A program made the translations under genes and the position numbers. A DNA stretch of 64,000 nt from the NCBI GenBank assembly GCA_001725255.1, contig MEFV01000004.1, positions 124,001 to 188,000 on the forward strand, given 5' to 3'. Position 1 is the stretch's first letter. Every line of letters starts with the position of its first letter. Under the pieces are notes generated by a model, which worked only from the letters and a program-made list of their open reading frames with translations, searched no databases and was not told where the DNA came from. The DNA is from Comamonas sp. SCN 67-35 (GTDB taxonomy: Bacteria; Pseudomonadota; Gammaproteobacteria; Burkholderiales; Burkholderiaceae_C). This document shows, one piece after another, positions 34,647-45,544 of this stretch.

Positions 34647-35305
34647 ACAGGGACGACCTGACTGACAACTATGCCGCTCAAGGCGCATTTGGAGCCAGCC
34701 TGGGCACGGGGACTCGCCACGCCTTGCTGATGGTCGACTTTGCCCAAGCCTATTTCGTGGAGGAGTCCCCACTCTACGCCGAGGCACCTCAAGCGCTTGA
34801 ATGCGCCAGCCTCCTCCTGAATTGGGCGCGCCGCCATGCCGTAACCATCGTGCACACGCGTGTGGAGTACGACGCACAAGGCATCAATGGTGGCCACTTT
34901 TTTCGCAAGGTGCCTGCATTGAGGGTGTTCTGCGCCGGGAATCCGCTCGGCGACTTTGCCCCCGCAGTACGGCCGTTGCCCAATGAACTTGTCGTGACCA
35001 AGCAATATGCCAGCGCGTTTTTCGGCACTTCACTGGCGAGTACCTTGCGCACCCTGGGGGTGGATTGCGTGTTGATTGCCGGGATGAGCACCAGCGGATG
35101 CGTACGCGCCACAGCGCTCGACACGATTCAAAATGGCTTCATTCCCATTGTGGTGGCCGACGCTTGCGGTGACAGGCATGCCGCACCACACGACGCCAGT
35201 CTTTTTGATTTACAGGCGAAATACGCCGATGTCATGACATTTGCGCAAATGCAGGCGGCATTGGATGCTCACGGACTTGCAGCGCGAACTCCGACCCTGG
35301 CGTAA
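34643..35305 (+). CDS. isochorismatase-like cysteine hydrolase (maleamate/N-carbamoylsarcosine amidohydrolase-like)
   Basis: A 220-residue cysteine hydrolase with the full triad: Asp in LLMVDFAQAYF, Lys in VVTKQYASAFFGT, Cys in AGMSTSGCVRATALDTI. The GMSTSGCVRAT loop is typical of N-carbamoylsarcosine amidases and of maleamate amidohydrolase (NicF) rather than of isochorismatases. With a maleate-isomerase-like gene close by, deamidation of a maleamate-like acid is a reasonable but unproven role. It is the last island gene before glmS. Confidence 0.82.
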   Translation: MNRDDLTDNYAAQGAFGASLGTGTRHALLMVDFAQAYFVEESPLYAEAPQALECASLLLNWARRHAVTIVHTRVEYDAQGINGGHFFRKVPALRVFCAGNPLGDFAPAVRPLPNELVVTKQYASAFFGTSLASTLRTLGVDCVLIAGMSTSGCVRATALDTIQNGFIPIVVADACGDRHAAPHDASLFDLQAKYADVMTFAQMQAALDAHGLAARTPTLA

Positions 35306-35342
35306 CTAGTCAATCCAAGAGCCCCCCGCAGAGCGCGCCGCC

Positions 35343-37235
35343 CTACTCCACCGTCACGCTCTTGGCCAGGTTGCGCGGCTTGTCCACGTCCGTGCCGCGC
35401 GCGCAGGCGGTGTGGTAGGCCAGCAGTTGCAGCGGCACCACGTGCAGGATGGGGCTGAGCTGGCCGTAGTGCTCGGGCATGCGGATGACGTGGATGCCGT
35501 CGCTGGTCTCGATGTGCGTGTCCGCATCGGCCAGCACGTAGAGCACGCCGCCGCGCGCGCGCACTTCCTGCAGGTTGCTCTTGAGTTTTTCCAGCAGCGC
35601 GTCGTGCGGCGCCACAGCCACCACCGGCATGCTGCTGGTCACGAGCGCGAGCGGCCCGTGCTTGAGCTCGCCCGCGGGGTAGGCCTCGGCATGGATGTAG
35701 CTGATTTCCTTCAACTTCAGCGCGCCTTCGAGCGCGATCGGGTAGTGCAGGCCGCGGCCCAGGAAGAGTGCGTTTTCCTTGCGCGCAAATTCCTCCGCCC
35801 AGCCGATGATCTGCGGCTCCAGCGCCAGCACCGCCTGCAGCGCCACGGGCAGGTGGCGCATGGCGGTGAGGTGCGCGGCCTCCTGCTCGCTCGTCAGCCG
35901 TCCCCTGGCTTGCGCCAGCGCCAGCGTCAGCAGAAACAGGCCGGCGAGCTGCGTGGTGAAGGCCTTGGTGCTGGCCACGCCGATCTCCACCCCGGCGCGC
36001 GTCACGTAGGCCAGTTCGCACTCGCGCACCATGGCGCTCGTGGCCACGTTGCAGACGGTGAGCGTATGCATCATGCCCAGGCTTTGCGCATGGCGCAGCG
36101 CGGCCAGCGTGTCGGCGGTTTCGCCGCTCTGGCTGATGGCGACGACCAGCGTGCGCGCATCGGGCACGCTGGTGCGGTAGCGGTACTCGCTCGCCACTTC
36201 CACCTGCGTGGGGATGCCCGCAATCTCTTCGAGCCAGTAGCGCGCGGTGCAGCCGCTGTAATAGCTCGTGCCGCAGGCGAGGATGAGCACGCGGTCGATG
36301 TCCTGGAACACGCGCCAGGCGGCGGTGTGCGCGCCGTCGAACAGCTCGGGCACGACGGCTTCGATGCCGTCCAGCGTGTCGGCGATGGCGCGCGGCTGCT
36401 CGAAGATTTCCTTTTGCATGTAGTGGCGATAGGGCCCCAACTCGGCCGCGCCGCTGTGCGCCTGCACGGTGCGCACCGGGCGCTGCTCGGGCGCCAGCGG
36501 CCGGCCCGCGCGGTCGGCAATCCAGTACCGGCCGAGCTGCAGATCGACCAGGTCGCCCTCCTCCAGGTAGACGATCTGGTCGGTGACGCCCGCGAGCGCC
36601 ATCGCGTCGCTGGCCAGAAAATGCTCCCCCTGCCCAACGCCCAGCACCAGGGGCGAGCCCGCGCGTGCACCGACCACGCGGTGCGGCTCGTCCTTGTGGA
36701 TCACCGCGATCGCGTAGGCGCCGCGCAGCTCCTGCGTGGCCGCGCGCACGGCGGCGAACAGGTCGCCGTCGTAGAGGCTGTCGATCAGGTGGGCGATGAC
36801 CTCGGTATCGGTCTGGCTCGCAAAGACATAGCCACGCGATTGCAGGCGCACGCGCAGCGTTTCGTAGTTCTCGATGATGCCGTTGTGCACCAGGGCGACA
36901 TGGCCCGCCTGCGTGAGATCCGCGGGCGCCGCGCCCGGGCCGTAACTGGCGTGCGGGTGCGCATTGGAGACGGCCGGCGCGCCGTGCGTGGCCCAGCGCG
37001 TGTGCGCGATGCCGGTGGCGCCCTGCAGGCGCTCGTGCTCGACCTGCGCCATCAGCTCGGCCACGCGCGCGGTGCTGCGGGCGCGGCGCAGGCCACCCGC
37101 GCCGGTGCCGCCCAGACTGGCCTCATGCACCGCGACGCCGCACGAGTCATAGCCACGGTATTCCAGGCGCTGCAGGCCCTGCACCAGGATGGGAACGATG
37201 TTGCGCGTGGAGACCGCGCCGACGATGCCGCACAT
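35343..37235 (-). CDS. glmS: glutamine--fructose-6-phosphate aminotransferase (isomerizing)
   Basis: Makes glucosamine-6-phosphate, the first step to UDP-GlcNAc. The N-terminal Ntn glutaminase begins [20 protein letters not shown] with catalytic Cys2, and two SIS domains follow ([55 protein letters not shown]). The tail ends in [15 protein letters not shown]. At 630 residues it is slightly long; an insert at about 55-62 holds extra Gly/Arg. Its last ~215 bp recur, diverged, at 25915-26130, so the gene's 3' end is an island junction. Confidence 0.97.
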   Translation of the reverse strand: MCGIVGAVSTRNIVPILVQGLQRLEYRGYDSCGVAVHEASLGGTGAGGLRRARSTARVAELMAQVEHERLQGATGIAHTRWATHGAPAVSNAHPHASYGPGAAPADLTQAGHVALVHNGIIENYETLRVRLQSRGYVFASQTDTEVIAHLIDSLYDGDLFAAVRAATQELRGAYAIAVIHKDEPHRVVGARAGSPLVLGVGQGEHFLASDAMALAGVTDQIVYLEEGDLVDLQLGRYWIADRAGRPLAPEQRPVRTVQAHSGAAELGPYRHYMQKEIFEQPRAIADTLDGIEAVVPELFDGAHTAAWRVFQDIDRVLILACGTSYYSGCTARYWLEEIAGIPTQVEVASEYRYRTSVPDARTLVVAISQSGETADTLAALRHAQSLGMMHTLTVCNVATSAMVRECELAYVTRAGVEIGVASTKAFTTQLAGLFLLTLALAQARGRLTSEQEAAHLTAMRHLPVALQAVLALEPQIIGWAEEFARKENALFLGRGLHYPIALEGALKLKEISYIHAEAYPAGELKHGPLALVTSSMPVVAVAPHDALLEKLKSNLQEVRARGGVLYVLADADTHIETSDGIHVIRMPEHYGQLSPILHVVPLQLLAYHTACARGTDVDKPRNLAKSVTVE

Positions 37236-37289
37236 GGGAAGGCTCCTGAACGAGATGGGCCGATGCTAGGGGCGAAGAAGGTACATCGG

Positions 37290-37380
37290 TATTCGAATTT
37301 GAATAAAAATTGAAATTTGATTTCATCAATGACAAAAGATAAAATTTAAATTCATATTTTCTACTTATATGAAATTTAAT
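37290..37380. promoter_or_regulatory. AT-rich divergent control region between glmS and the Lrp-type regulator
   Basis: A ~95-bp strongly AT-rich stretch in a GC-rich region. It contains TAAATTCATAT (37348-37358) facing ATATGAAATTTA (37367-37378), a near-perfect inverted repeat that overlaps the regulator's start codons, and several TTGAAATTTGATTTCATC-like half sites before it. Lrp/AsnC proteins bind such degenerate AT-rich palindromes, so autoregulation and control of divergent glmS are both plausible. Confidence 0.55.
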
Positions 37381-37884
37381 ATGAATCTGGACGCGATCGA
37401 CCTGCGACTGCTCGACCTGCTGCAGCACGACGCCGCGCAAAGCAACCTGGCGCTGGCCGAGCGCGTGGGCATCTCGCCCGCCACCTGTCTGCGGCGCGTG
37501 CGCCGGCTGCACGAGAGCGGCCTGATCGAGCGCCAGGTGGCCCTGCTCTCGCACGATGCGCTCGCGGCCGTGCAGGGGCACGGGCTCGCAACCATCATCG
37601 AAGTCTCGCTCGACCAGCAGGGCGCCGAGCATCTGGCCGCGTTCGAAGCCCGCGCCGTGGCAGAAGACGCCGTGCAGCAGTGCTGGCGTGTCTCACCCGG
37701 CCCGGACTTCGTGCTCGTCGTGCAGGTGCGGGACATGCCGCACTACCTGCAGCTCGCCGAGCGCCTGTTCACACAGGATGCCAACGTGCGCAACGTCAAG
37801 ACGTATTTTGCGATTCATCGCGCCAAATTCGATACGAAACTGCCTCTAGAGCCTGCCAGCAAAGCGCAACCAGCTATGAATTGA
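37381..37884 (+). CDS. Lrp/AsnC family transcriptional regulator
   Basis: A 167-residue regulator (171 if started at the ATG at 37369). The N-terminal HTH reads LDAIDLRLLDLLQHDAAQSN then LALAERVGISPATCLRRVRR, and the RAM ligand domain follows (ATIIEVSLDQQGAEHLAAFE, DFVLVVQVRDMPHYLQLAER). It diverges from glmS across an AT-rich palindromic region. The last codons (KAQPAMN) are formed by a copy of the dispersed 16-bp repeat. Neither start has a good ribosome site. Confidence 0.9.
   Translation: MNLDAIDLRLLDLLQHDAAQSNLALAERVGISPATCLRRVRRLHESGLIERQVALLSHDALAAVQGHGLATIIEVSLDQQGAEHLAAFEARAVAEDAVQQCWRVSPGPDFVLVVQVRDMPHYLQLAERLFTQDANVRNVKTYFAIHRAKFDTKLPLEPASKAQPAMN
37861..37882 (+). repeat. dispersed AAGCGC-N3-CAGCTAT repeat forming the Lrp gene's 3' end
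   Basis: AAGCGCAACCAGCTAT (37862-37877) matches the 16-bp consensus. It encodes the last residues of the regulator and ends just before the stop, so the repeat has been absorbed into the coding sequence. Confidence 0.7.
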
Positions 37885-37986
37885 GGAATACCGAACCCGC
37901 CCTGCGCGGACAGCCCTTGACCTGCGCTGCGTTCGCCTTCATCTTCGGGCATTGAACCGCCGTGAACGCAGCGGCATGGAGCTTCC

Positions 37987-38967
37987 ATGGAATTCAAGGA
38001 CTACTACAAGACATTGGGCGTGGCGAAGGACGCCAGCGCCGGCGACATCAAGAAGGCCTACCGGCGCCTGGCGCGCAAGTACCACCCCGACGTCAGCAAG
38101 GAGGCCGACGCGAGTGCGCGCATGGCCGAGGTGAACGAGGCCAACGCCGTGCTCTCCGATCCCGAAAAGCGCGCCGCCTACGACGCGCTGGGCAGCGGCG
38201 GCGCGCAGGCGGGCGGGCAGGACTTCCGCCCGCCGCCCCACTGGGATGCGGGCTACGAATTCTCCGGCGCGCCCGAGGGCCAGGGCATGGACGAGGCGCA
38301 GTTCAGCGAATTCTTCGAGCAGCTGTTCGGCCGCGCGGCGCGGGCCAGGCACACGGCGGGCTCGGCCCGCGGACAGGGCGGCGCGGGCACGGCGCAGCGC
38401 GGCGCCGACCACCACGCGCGCATCGAGCTCGATCTGCGCGACGCCTACCTCGGCGGCGAGCGGCTGCTTTCGCTGCGCGGCGCGCGCCTGGATGCGCAGG
38501 GCCATCTCGTGCATGAAGAGCGTCAGGTGCAGGTCAACATACCGAAGGGCGTGCGCGAAGGCCAGCTCATCCGCCTGAGCGGCCAGGGCGGGCCGGGACT
38601 GGGCGGCGCGGCGGCGGGCGACCTGTTCCTGGAGGTTCAACTCAAACCCGACCCACGCTGGCGCACGCAGGACCGCGACGTCTACCTGAGCGTGCCCGTC
38701 GCGCCGTGGGAGGCGGAGCTGGGCGGCCCCATCGAGGTGCAGACGCCCGCCGGCACCACCGTGCAGGTCACGGTGCCGCCGCGCTTCAAGCCCGGGCGCA
38801 AGCTGCGCCTGAAGGAGCGCGGCATCCCGGCGGCGACGCCGGGCGACCTCTACCTGGAGCTGCACGTGGCGCTGCCGCCCGCCAGCACCGAAGCGCAGCA
38901 GCAGGCCTACCGCGCACTCGCCCAGGCCTTCCCCGGATTTGCCCCGCGCGCGGCGCAAGGAGTCTGA
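37987..38967 (+). CDS. cbpA: curved DNA-binding protein / DnaJ-class co-chaperone CbpA
   Basis: A 326-residue DnaJ-like protein. The J domain (residues 1-70) has KDYYKTLGVAKDASAGDIKK and the essential HPD in KYHPDVSKE. A Gly-rich stretch follows, then two C-terminal peptide-binding domains (QVQVNIPKGVREGQLIRLSG; GDLFLEVQLKPDPRW). It lacks the DnaJ zinc centre, as CbpA does. CbpA acts with DnaK and binds DNA in stationary phase. It is followed by its modulator cbpM after 1 bp. Confidence 0.94.
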   Translation: MEFKDYYKTLGVAKDASAGDIKKAYRRLARKYHPDVSKEADASARMAEVNEANAVLSDPEKRAAYDALGSGGAQAGGQDFRPPPHWDAGYEFSGAPEGQGMDEAQFSEFFEQLFGRAARARHTAGSARGQGGAGTAQRGADHHARIELDLRDAYLGGERLLSLRGARLDAQGHLVHEERQVQVNIPKGVREGQLIRLSGQGGPGLGGAAAGDLFLEVQLKPDPRWRTQDRDVYLSVPVAPWEAELGGPIEVQTPAGTTVQVTVPPRFKPGRKLRLKERGIPAATPGDLYLELHVALPPASTEAQQQAYRALAQAFPGFAPRAAQGV

Positions 38968-38968
38968 C

Positions 38969-39304
38969 ATGCCCTCTCGCAGCAATGAACTTCACGACAC
39001 CCTGGTCGAACTGCTGGGCGATGGGGCCTGCCTGAGCGTGCAGGACCTGGCGCACGCCTGCCGCATGCAGACGGCCTGGGTGACCGAACGCCTGGCCACG
39101 GGCGTCTTGCAGGGCGAACTGCAGCACGGCCAGTGGCGCTGCAGTGGCGCCAGCCTGGTGCGCGCGCGGCGGCTGGCGCAACTGGAAACCACCTTCGACG
39201 CCGACCCGGAACTGGCGGCGCTGGCGACCGACCTGATCGAAGAGGTCGCCGATCTGCGCCAGCAGATCGCGGCACTGCACGCGCGCCTCGGCTTGCCCGA
39301 GTGA
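38969..39304 (+). CDS. cbpM: chaperone modulator CbpM-like protein
   Basis: A 111-residue MerR-like helix-turn-helix protein (LSVQDLAHACRMQTAWVTER) with a C-terminal coiled coil (DLIEEVADLRQQIAALHARL). CbpM proteins bind the J domain of CbpA and inhibit it, which matches the adjacent, near-overlapping position. The ATG at 38969 was chosen; the frame opens at 38939 inside cbpA. Confidence 0.85.
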   Translation: MPSRSNELHDTLVELLGDGACLSVQDLAHACRMQTAWVTERLATGVLQGELQHGQWRCSGASLVRARRLAQLETTFDADPELAALATDLIEEVADLRQQIAALHARLGLPE

Positions 39305-39376
39305 TGGGCGTCGGGGCGTGACCAGCTCCTGCATGCGATCACCCAGGCCGCTTTCGGCAAGGCCGCCGCGGATGTC

Positions 39377-40125
39377 TCAGGCCGCAGGCCAGTCCAGCGT
39401 CACGGTGCAGCCCACGCCGGGCCGCGCCGACAGCGTGACCGTGGCGCCGTGGCGCTCGGCTATCAATTTGCACAGCGCGAGACCCGCGCCCACGCCTTCG
39501 AACTCGTCGTCGCGGTGCAGGCGCTGGAAGACGCCGAACAGGCCTCGCGCATGTTCGGGGGCGAAGCCGACGCCGTTGTCCGCGATGCCCAGCCGCACAC
39601 GGCCGCCTGGCGCCGCGGCGCCCGACACCTCGATGCACGACGGCGCCTCGCGCCCGTGAGAGAACTTGACCGCATTGGCGAGCAGCTCCCTCACCGCCTG
39701 CGCAAACAGCACCGCGTCGGCGCGCACCGGGGGAAGGTCGCCGTGCACGTGCCATCGCACCGACTGCGCGCCGCTCAGGGCATCACGCTCCTGCCGCACG
39801 ATGGCGTCCACGTCCACGACCGCCAGACGCAAGGGCGCGCAGCCGGCGCGGCTGATCGCCTGCAGGCCGTCGAGCATGGCGGCCATGCGGCGAGCCGACC
39901 GCTGCATCGTGGCGGCAAAGCCCAGCGCCTCGCGCACCTGCGCAGGCGGGTCGGGCTGCTGCTGCAGCACCTCGCGCAACAGTGTCGCGTAAGACGTCAC
40001 ATGCCGCAGCGGCGCACGCAGATCGTGCGAGACCGCCCGCAAGAATTCCTCCTGCGCTGCGGACAGTTCTTGCACACGCCTGAGCGCCGCGTCGCGCTCG
40101 GCCTGCAGGCGCCGCAGATCCTCGG

Positions 40126-40129
<4 letters not shown>
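39377..40129 (-). CDS. sensorless histidine kinase coupled to glmU
   Basis: A 250-residue cytoplasmic kinase with no membrane segment, PAS or GAF domain. A short coiled coil (residues 1-25) leads into the HisKA box FLRAVSHDLRAPLRHVTSYA with the phospho-His, then HATPase with N box ELLANAVKFSHG, G1 IADNGVGFAPEHA, F box GLFGVFQRLH and G2 GVGAGLALCKLIAERHGA. It resembles the phytochrome-type HK core. The GTG start (40129) overlaps the glmU stop in a GTGA junction, so it is translated after glmU. No response regulator is nearby. Confidence 0.85.
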
Positions 40130-41555
<1,426 letters not shown>

Positions 41556-41559
<4 letters not shown>

Positions 41560-42788
41560 GCCAGCGTCACCCGCGCGAACTTGCGCTTGCCGACCTGCAC
41601 CACGTAGGTGCCCGCCGTCAGCTTGAGCCCTCTGTCGCTGACCACGGCGCCATCGACGCGCACGCCACCGCCGTCGATCAGGCGATTGGCCTCGCTGGTC
41701 GATGGCGCCAGGCCCGCCTGCTTGAGCACGATGCCCATGCCCAGCGGCGCGCCCGAGAGCCGCACCTCGGCCATCTCGTCGGGCACTCCGCCCTTGCTGC
41801 GGTTCTGGAAATCCTGCTCGGCCGCATCCGCCGCTGCCGCGCTGTGAAAGCGCGTGGTGATCTCCCTGGCGAGCAGCACCTTCGCATCCTTGGGGTTGCG
41901 CCCGGCGGCCACCTCGGCCTTGAGCGCGGCGATGTCTTCCAGGCTCCTGAACGACAGCAGCGTGTACCAGTCCCACATCAGCTCATCGCTGATCGACAGC
42001 ACCTTGGCGAACATGGTGTTCGCATCCTCGGTGATGCCGATGTAGTTGTTCTTGCTCTTGGACATCTTGTCCACGCCGTCCAGCCCGACCAGCAGCGGCA
42101 TGGTCAGGATGCACTGCGGCTCCTGGCCGTATTCCTGCTGCAGGTGCCGACCCACGAGCAGGTTGAACTTCTGGTCCGTGCCGCCCAGCTCCAGGTCGCT
42201 CTTGAGCGCCACCGAGTCGTAACCCTGCATCAGCGGATAGAGAAACTCGTGCACGCTGATCGACTGCCCGGCCTTGAAGCGCTTGTTGAAGTCGTCGCGC
42301 TCCATCATGCGCGCCACGGTGTATTTGGCCGCCAGCTCAATCATGCCGCGCGCGCCCAGCGGATCGCTCCACTCGCTGTTGTAGCGGATCTCGGTCCGGC
42401 TCTCGTCCAGCACCAGCTTGGCCTGGGCGAAGTAGGTTTCGGCGTTGGCGCGGATCTGCTCGGCCGTGAGCGGCGGGCGCGTGGCGTTGCGCCCGGAAGG
42501 GTCGCCAATGAGGGTCGTGAAATCGCCGATGAGGAAGATGACCTGGTGCCCCAGATCCTGCAACTGGCGCATCTTGTTGAGCACCACCGTGTGGCCGATG
42601 TGAATGTCGGGCGCGGTCGGATCAAGCCCCAGCTTGATGCGCAGCGGCTGCCCCGTGGCTTCGGCGCGGGCGAGCTTTTGCGTCCAATCCTCGATCGGCA
42701 GTAACTCATGCGTGCCCCGCAGCGACACCTGCAGCGCATGACGCACGGCGTCGGTGACCGGATATCTTGTAACAACGGGCTGATTCAT
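41556..42788 (-). CDS. tyrS: tyrosyl-tRNA synthetase
   Basis: Class I aminoacyl-tRNA synthetase, 410 residues. HIGH is present ([11 protein letters not shown]), KMSKS is present ([16 protein letters not shown]), and a C-terminal S4 RNA-binding domain follows ([20 protein letters not shown]). The order of these motifs and the length fit TyrRS of the TyrZ-like bacterial type. I use ATG 42788 ([11 protein letters not shown]); a TTG at 42800 is less likely. The stop overlaps glmU, so tyrS-glmU-histidine kinase form one coupled unit. Confidence 0.95.
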
Positions 42789-42975
42789 AAGGGTTTTCAA
42801 CCATGCGCGAAAGTCCCTCGGGACTATACTTGCGCGGTTTTTTGACTGTGGCGCATTCTAGTGGTCAACCGCACCTGCGGCCTCGGCTGCCGCGCCACTC
42901 ACGTTGACCAGCGCCACGCTGCAGCGCTTTCCCGCTGAAAGCACCTGCGCGGACGCCCATTGCTTGGGGCAGAGA

Positions 42976-44343
42976 TTGACCTACGGATTGAACACTGCCG
43001 GTGCGGCATTCCTGACTTCACTGGAACAATCCATCCGCAAACATCCCAAACGCGTGGCCGCCGCCGTCGCGGCCGTGCTGCTCACCGGTGGCGGTGGCGC
43101 CTACGCCGTCGCCTCCTTCGGACCCGACCCGGCAGACCTACCGATGGTCACGATCACCGAGAACGTGCCCTCGCTCGCCGCCGACATCGAGCTGGCCAGC
43201 CTGGACGACATCCACGGTTTTTCGCTCTACCGCTCCGACGTCACGCGCAGCAACGATACGCCCGAAGCCCTGCTGCAGCGCCTGGGCATCGCCGATCCGG
43301 GCGCTTCGGACTTCCTGCGCAAAGATGGGCTGTCGCAGCGCAACCTGCTGGGGCGCACCGGCCGCGTGCTCTCGGCCGAGGCCAGCAACGACCACCTGCT
43401 CACGCGCCTGACCGCCCGCTGGGCGCCGGATGACAGCGGCAGCTTCAAGCGCCTCGTGATCGAACGCCAGGCGGATGGCGGCTTTGCCTCGCGCATGGAA
43501 ACTGCGGCGCTCACCGTCGGTTCGCGCCTGGGCAGCGGCACCATCACCAGTTCGCTGTTTGCCGCCACCGACGCGGCCAACATTCCAGACTCCGTGGCCG
43601 TGCAACTGGCCGAGGTCTTCTCGGGCAACATCGATTTCCGCCGTGCACTGCGCAAGGGCGACCACTTCAGCGTGGTCTACGAAACGCTGGAGGCCGATGG
43701 CGAGCCGATGCGCACCGGCCGCATGCTCAGCGCCGATTTCCACAACAACGGCAAGGATTTCAATGCCGTCTGGTTCCAGGGCAGCCCGACGGCCAAGGGC
43801 GCTTACTACACGCTCGACGGCCAGAGCCTGAACCGCGCCTACCTCACGTCACCCGTGGCCTTCACGCGCGTCACCAGCGGGTTCAAGATGCGTTTTCACC
43901 CCATCCTCAAGACCTGGCGCGCGCACCTGGGCACCGACTTCGCCGCCCCCACGGGCACGCCGGTGCGCACCATAGGCGATGGCACGGTCGATTTCGCCGG
44001 CGTGCAAAACGGCTACGGCAACGTGATCTACGTCAAGCACGCCAACCACCACGAAACCGTCTACGCCCACCTGAGTCGCATCGACGTGCACAAGGGCCAG
44101 TCCGTCTCGCAGGGGCAGACCATAGGCGCCGTGGGCCAGACCGGCTGGGCCACCGGGCCGCACCTGCACTTCGAGTTCAGGGTCAACGACAAGCAGGTCG
44201 ACCCCATGACGACGGCCCTGCACAGCGAAGCGGCCGCACCCGTTGCCGCGGCGCAGCGCCCGGCCTTCGACCGCCTGGCAGCGCAGATGCGCATCGAGCT
44301 GGCCGCGGCCGCGCAAACCCTCTCCGTCGCCCAGGCCAACTGA
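42976..44343 (+). CDS. M23-family murein endopeptidase
   Basis: A membrane-anchored periplasmic endopeptidase of about 455 residues that cleaves peptidoglycan cross-links. A helix near residues 25-45 (KRVAAAVAAVLLTGGGGAYA) anchors it. The LytM domain has HPILKTWRAHLGTDFAAPTG and HLHFEFRVNDKQVDP with the zinc ligands, and an OapA/DipM-like N-terminal part precedes it. No ATG lies before the anchor. TTG codons at 42904, 42976 and 42988 are in frame; I chose 42976, which is preceded by GGGGCAGAG. It is divergent from tyrS and followed by anmK. Confidence 0.88.
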   Translation: MTYGLNTAGAAFLTSLEQSIRKHPKRVAAAVAAVLLTGGGGAYAVASFGPDPADLPMVTITENVPSLAADIELASLDDIHGFSLYRSDVTRSNDTPEALLQRLGIADPGASDFLRKDGLSQRNLLGRTGRVLSAEASNDHLLTRLTARWAPDDSGSFKRLVIERQADGGFASRMETAALTVGSRLGSGTITSSLFAATDAANIPDSVAVQLAEVFSGNIDFRRALRKGDHFSVVYETLEADGEPMRTGRMLSADFHNNGKDFNAVWFQGSPTAKGAYYTLDGQSLNRAYLTSPVAFTRVTSGFKMRFHPILKTWRAHLGTDFAAPTGTPVRTIGDGTVDFAGVQNGYGNVIYVKHANHHETVYAHLSRIDVHKGQSVSQGQTIGAVGQTGWATGPHLHFEFRVNDKQVDPMTTALHSEAAAPVAAAQRPAFDRLAAQMRIELAAAAQTLSVAQAN

Positions 44344-44362
44344 AGCGCCGCGCCGCACGCCC

Positions 44363-45484
44363 ATGAACACCCGCCCGGCGCGCTGGTTCATCGGGCTGAT
44401 GTCGGGCACCTCGCTCGACGGCATCGATGGCGTGCTGGTGGATCTGTCCGGAAGCAATTGCCATGTCGCCGGCCACGCGGCAGCGCCATTCACTCCTGAA
44501 TTGAGAGCAAGCCTGCTGGCCTTGAACGTCAGCGGCCCCGACGAACTGCACCGTGCCCGGCTTGCCGCCAACGCCCTGGCGCAAGGCTACGCGGCCGTGG
44601 TGCGGCGGCTCCTGGCCGAGTCGGCGCTCACCGCGAGCCAGGTGTGCGCCATCGGCGCCCACGGCCAGACCGTTCGCCACCGGCCACAGGAATTCGACGG
44701 CACGGGCTACACCATCCAGCTGAACAACCCGGCGCTGCTGGCCGAGCTCACCGGCATCACGGTGGTGGCCGATCTGCGCGGCCGCGACGTCGCCGCCGGT
44801 GGGCAGGGCGCGCCGCTGGTGCCGGCATTTCACCGCAAGATCTTCGGCCAGCCGGGCCGCGACCGCGCGGTGCTCAATCTCGGCGGCATCGCCAACCTCA
44901 CGCTGCTGCGCCGCGACGGCAGCACCTCGGGCTGGGATTGCGGGCCAGCGAACACGCTGATGGACCAGTGGTACCAGAAGCATACCGGCCAGCCCTATGA
45001 CGACGATGGCCGCTGGGCCGCCAGCGGCCATCCCTTGCCAGGCCTGCTGCAGGCGCTGCTGGGCGAGCCGTATTTCGCCCTGCCCCCGCCCAAAAGCACC
45101 GGGCGCGATCTGTTCAACCCCGCCTGGCTGCAGAAGCAGCTGGCGCATGCGGCCGGCGCGGCACCCGCCGACGTACAGGCCACGCTTGCCGAGTTGACGG
45201 CGCAAGTTTGCGCGCAGGACCTGCGACGGACGGCCCCCACCACCCGCGAGCTCATCGTCTGCGGCGGCGGCGCGCGCAACGGCCACCTGATGCGGCGCCT
45301 GCAGGCGCTGCTGCCAGGCTGCGCGGTGGCGTCCTCGGCACATCACGGCCTGCCCCCGCAGCAGGTCGAGGCGGCCGCCTTTGCCTGGCTCGCGCAGCAG
45401 TGCATCGATGGCCAGCCGGGCAATCTGCCCGCGGCCACCGGAGCGCGCGGCCCGCGCATTCTGGGTGCCATCCATCAGGCGTAG
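44363..45484 (+). CDS. anmK: anhydro-N-acetylmuramic acid kinase
   Basis: A 373-residue kinase that converts recycled anhydroMurNAc to MurNAc-6-P. It has FIGLMSGTSLDGIDGVLVDL, the GAHGQTVRHRP and VLNLGGIANLTLL blocks, and DCGPANTLMDQW. The ATG at 44363 begins the conserved N-terminus. Together with mpl at the left end and the adjacent M23 peptidase it points to active cell-wall recycling. Confidence 0.95.
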   Translation: MNTRPARWFIGLMSGTSLDGIDGVLVDLSGSNCHVAGHAAAPFTPELRASLLALNVSGPDELHRARLAANALAQGYAAVVRRLLAESALTASQVCAIGAHGQTVRHRPQEFDGTGYTIQLNNPALLAELTGITVVADLRGRDVAAGGQGAPLVPAFHRKIFGQPGRDRAVLNLGGIANLTLLRRDGSTSGWDCGPANTLMDQWYQKHTGQPYDDDGRWAASGHPLPGLLQALLGEPYFALPPPKSTGRDLFNPAWLQKQLAHAAGAAPADVQATLAELTAQVCAQDLRRTAPTTRELIVCGGGARNGHLMRRLQALLPGCAVASSAHHGLPPQQVEAAAFAWLAQQCIDGQPGNLPAATGARGPRILGAIHQA

Positions 45485-45544
45485 AGCTCGCCACGGCGGC
45501 AGCGCCGCCCTTCAGGCTCACCGCGCGGACCACCGCGCCATGGC

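Noticed and set aside
26131..35342. Tn7-like insertion downstream of glmS
   Set aside because: No Tns genes or Tn7 ends are seen, and Tn7 makes a 5-bp duplication, not a diverged ~215-bp one.
35412..37313. A 633-codon open frame on the plus strand
   Set aside because: Antisense shadow of glmS.
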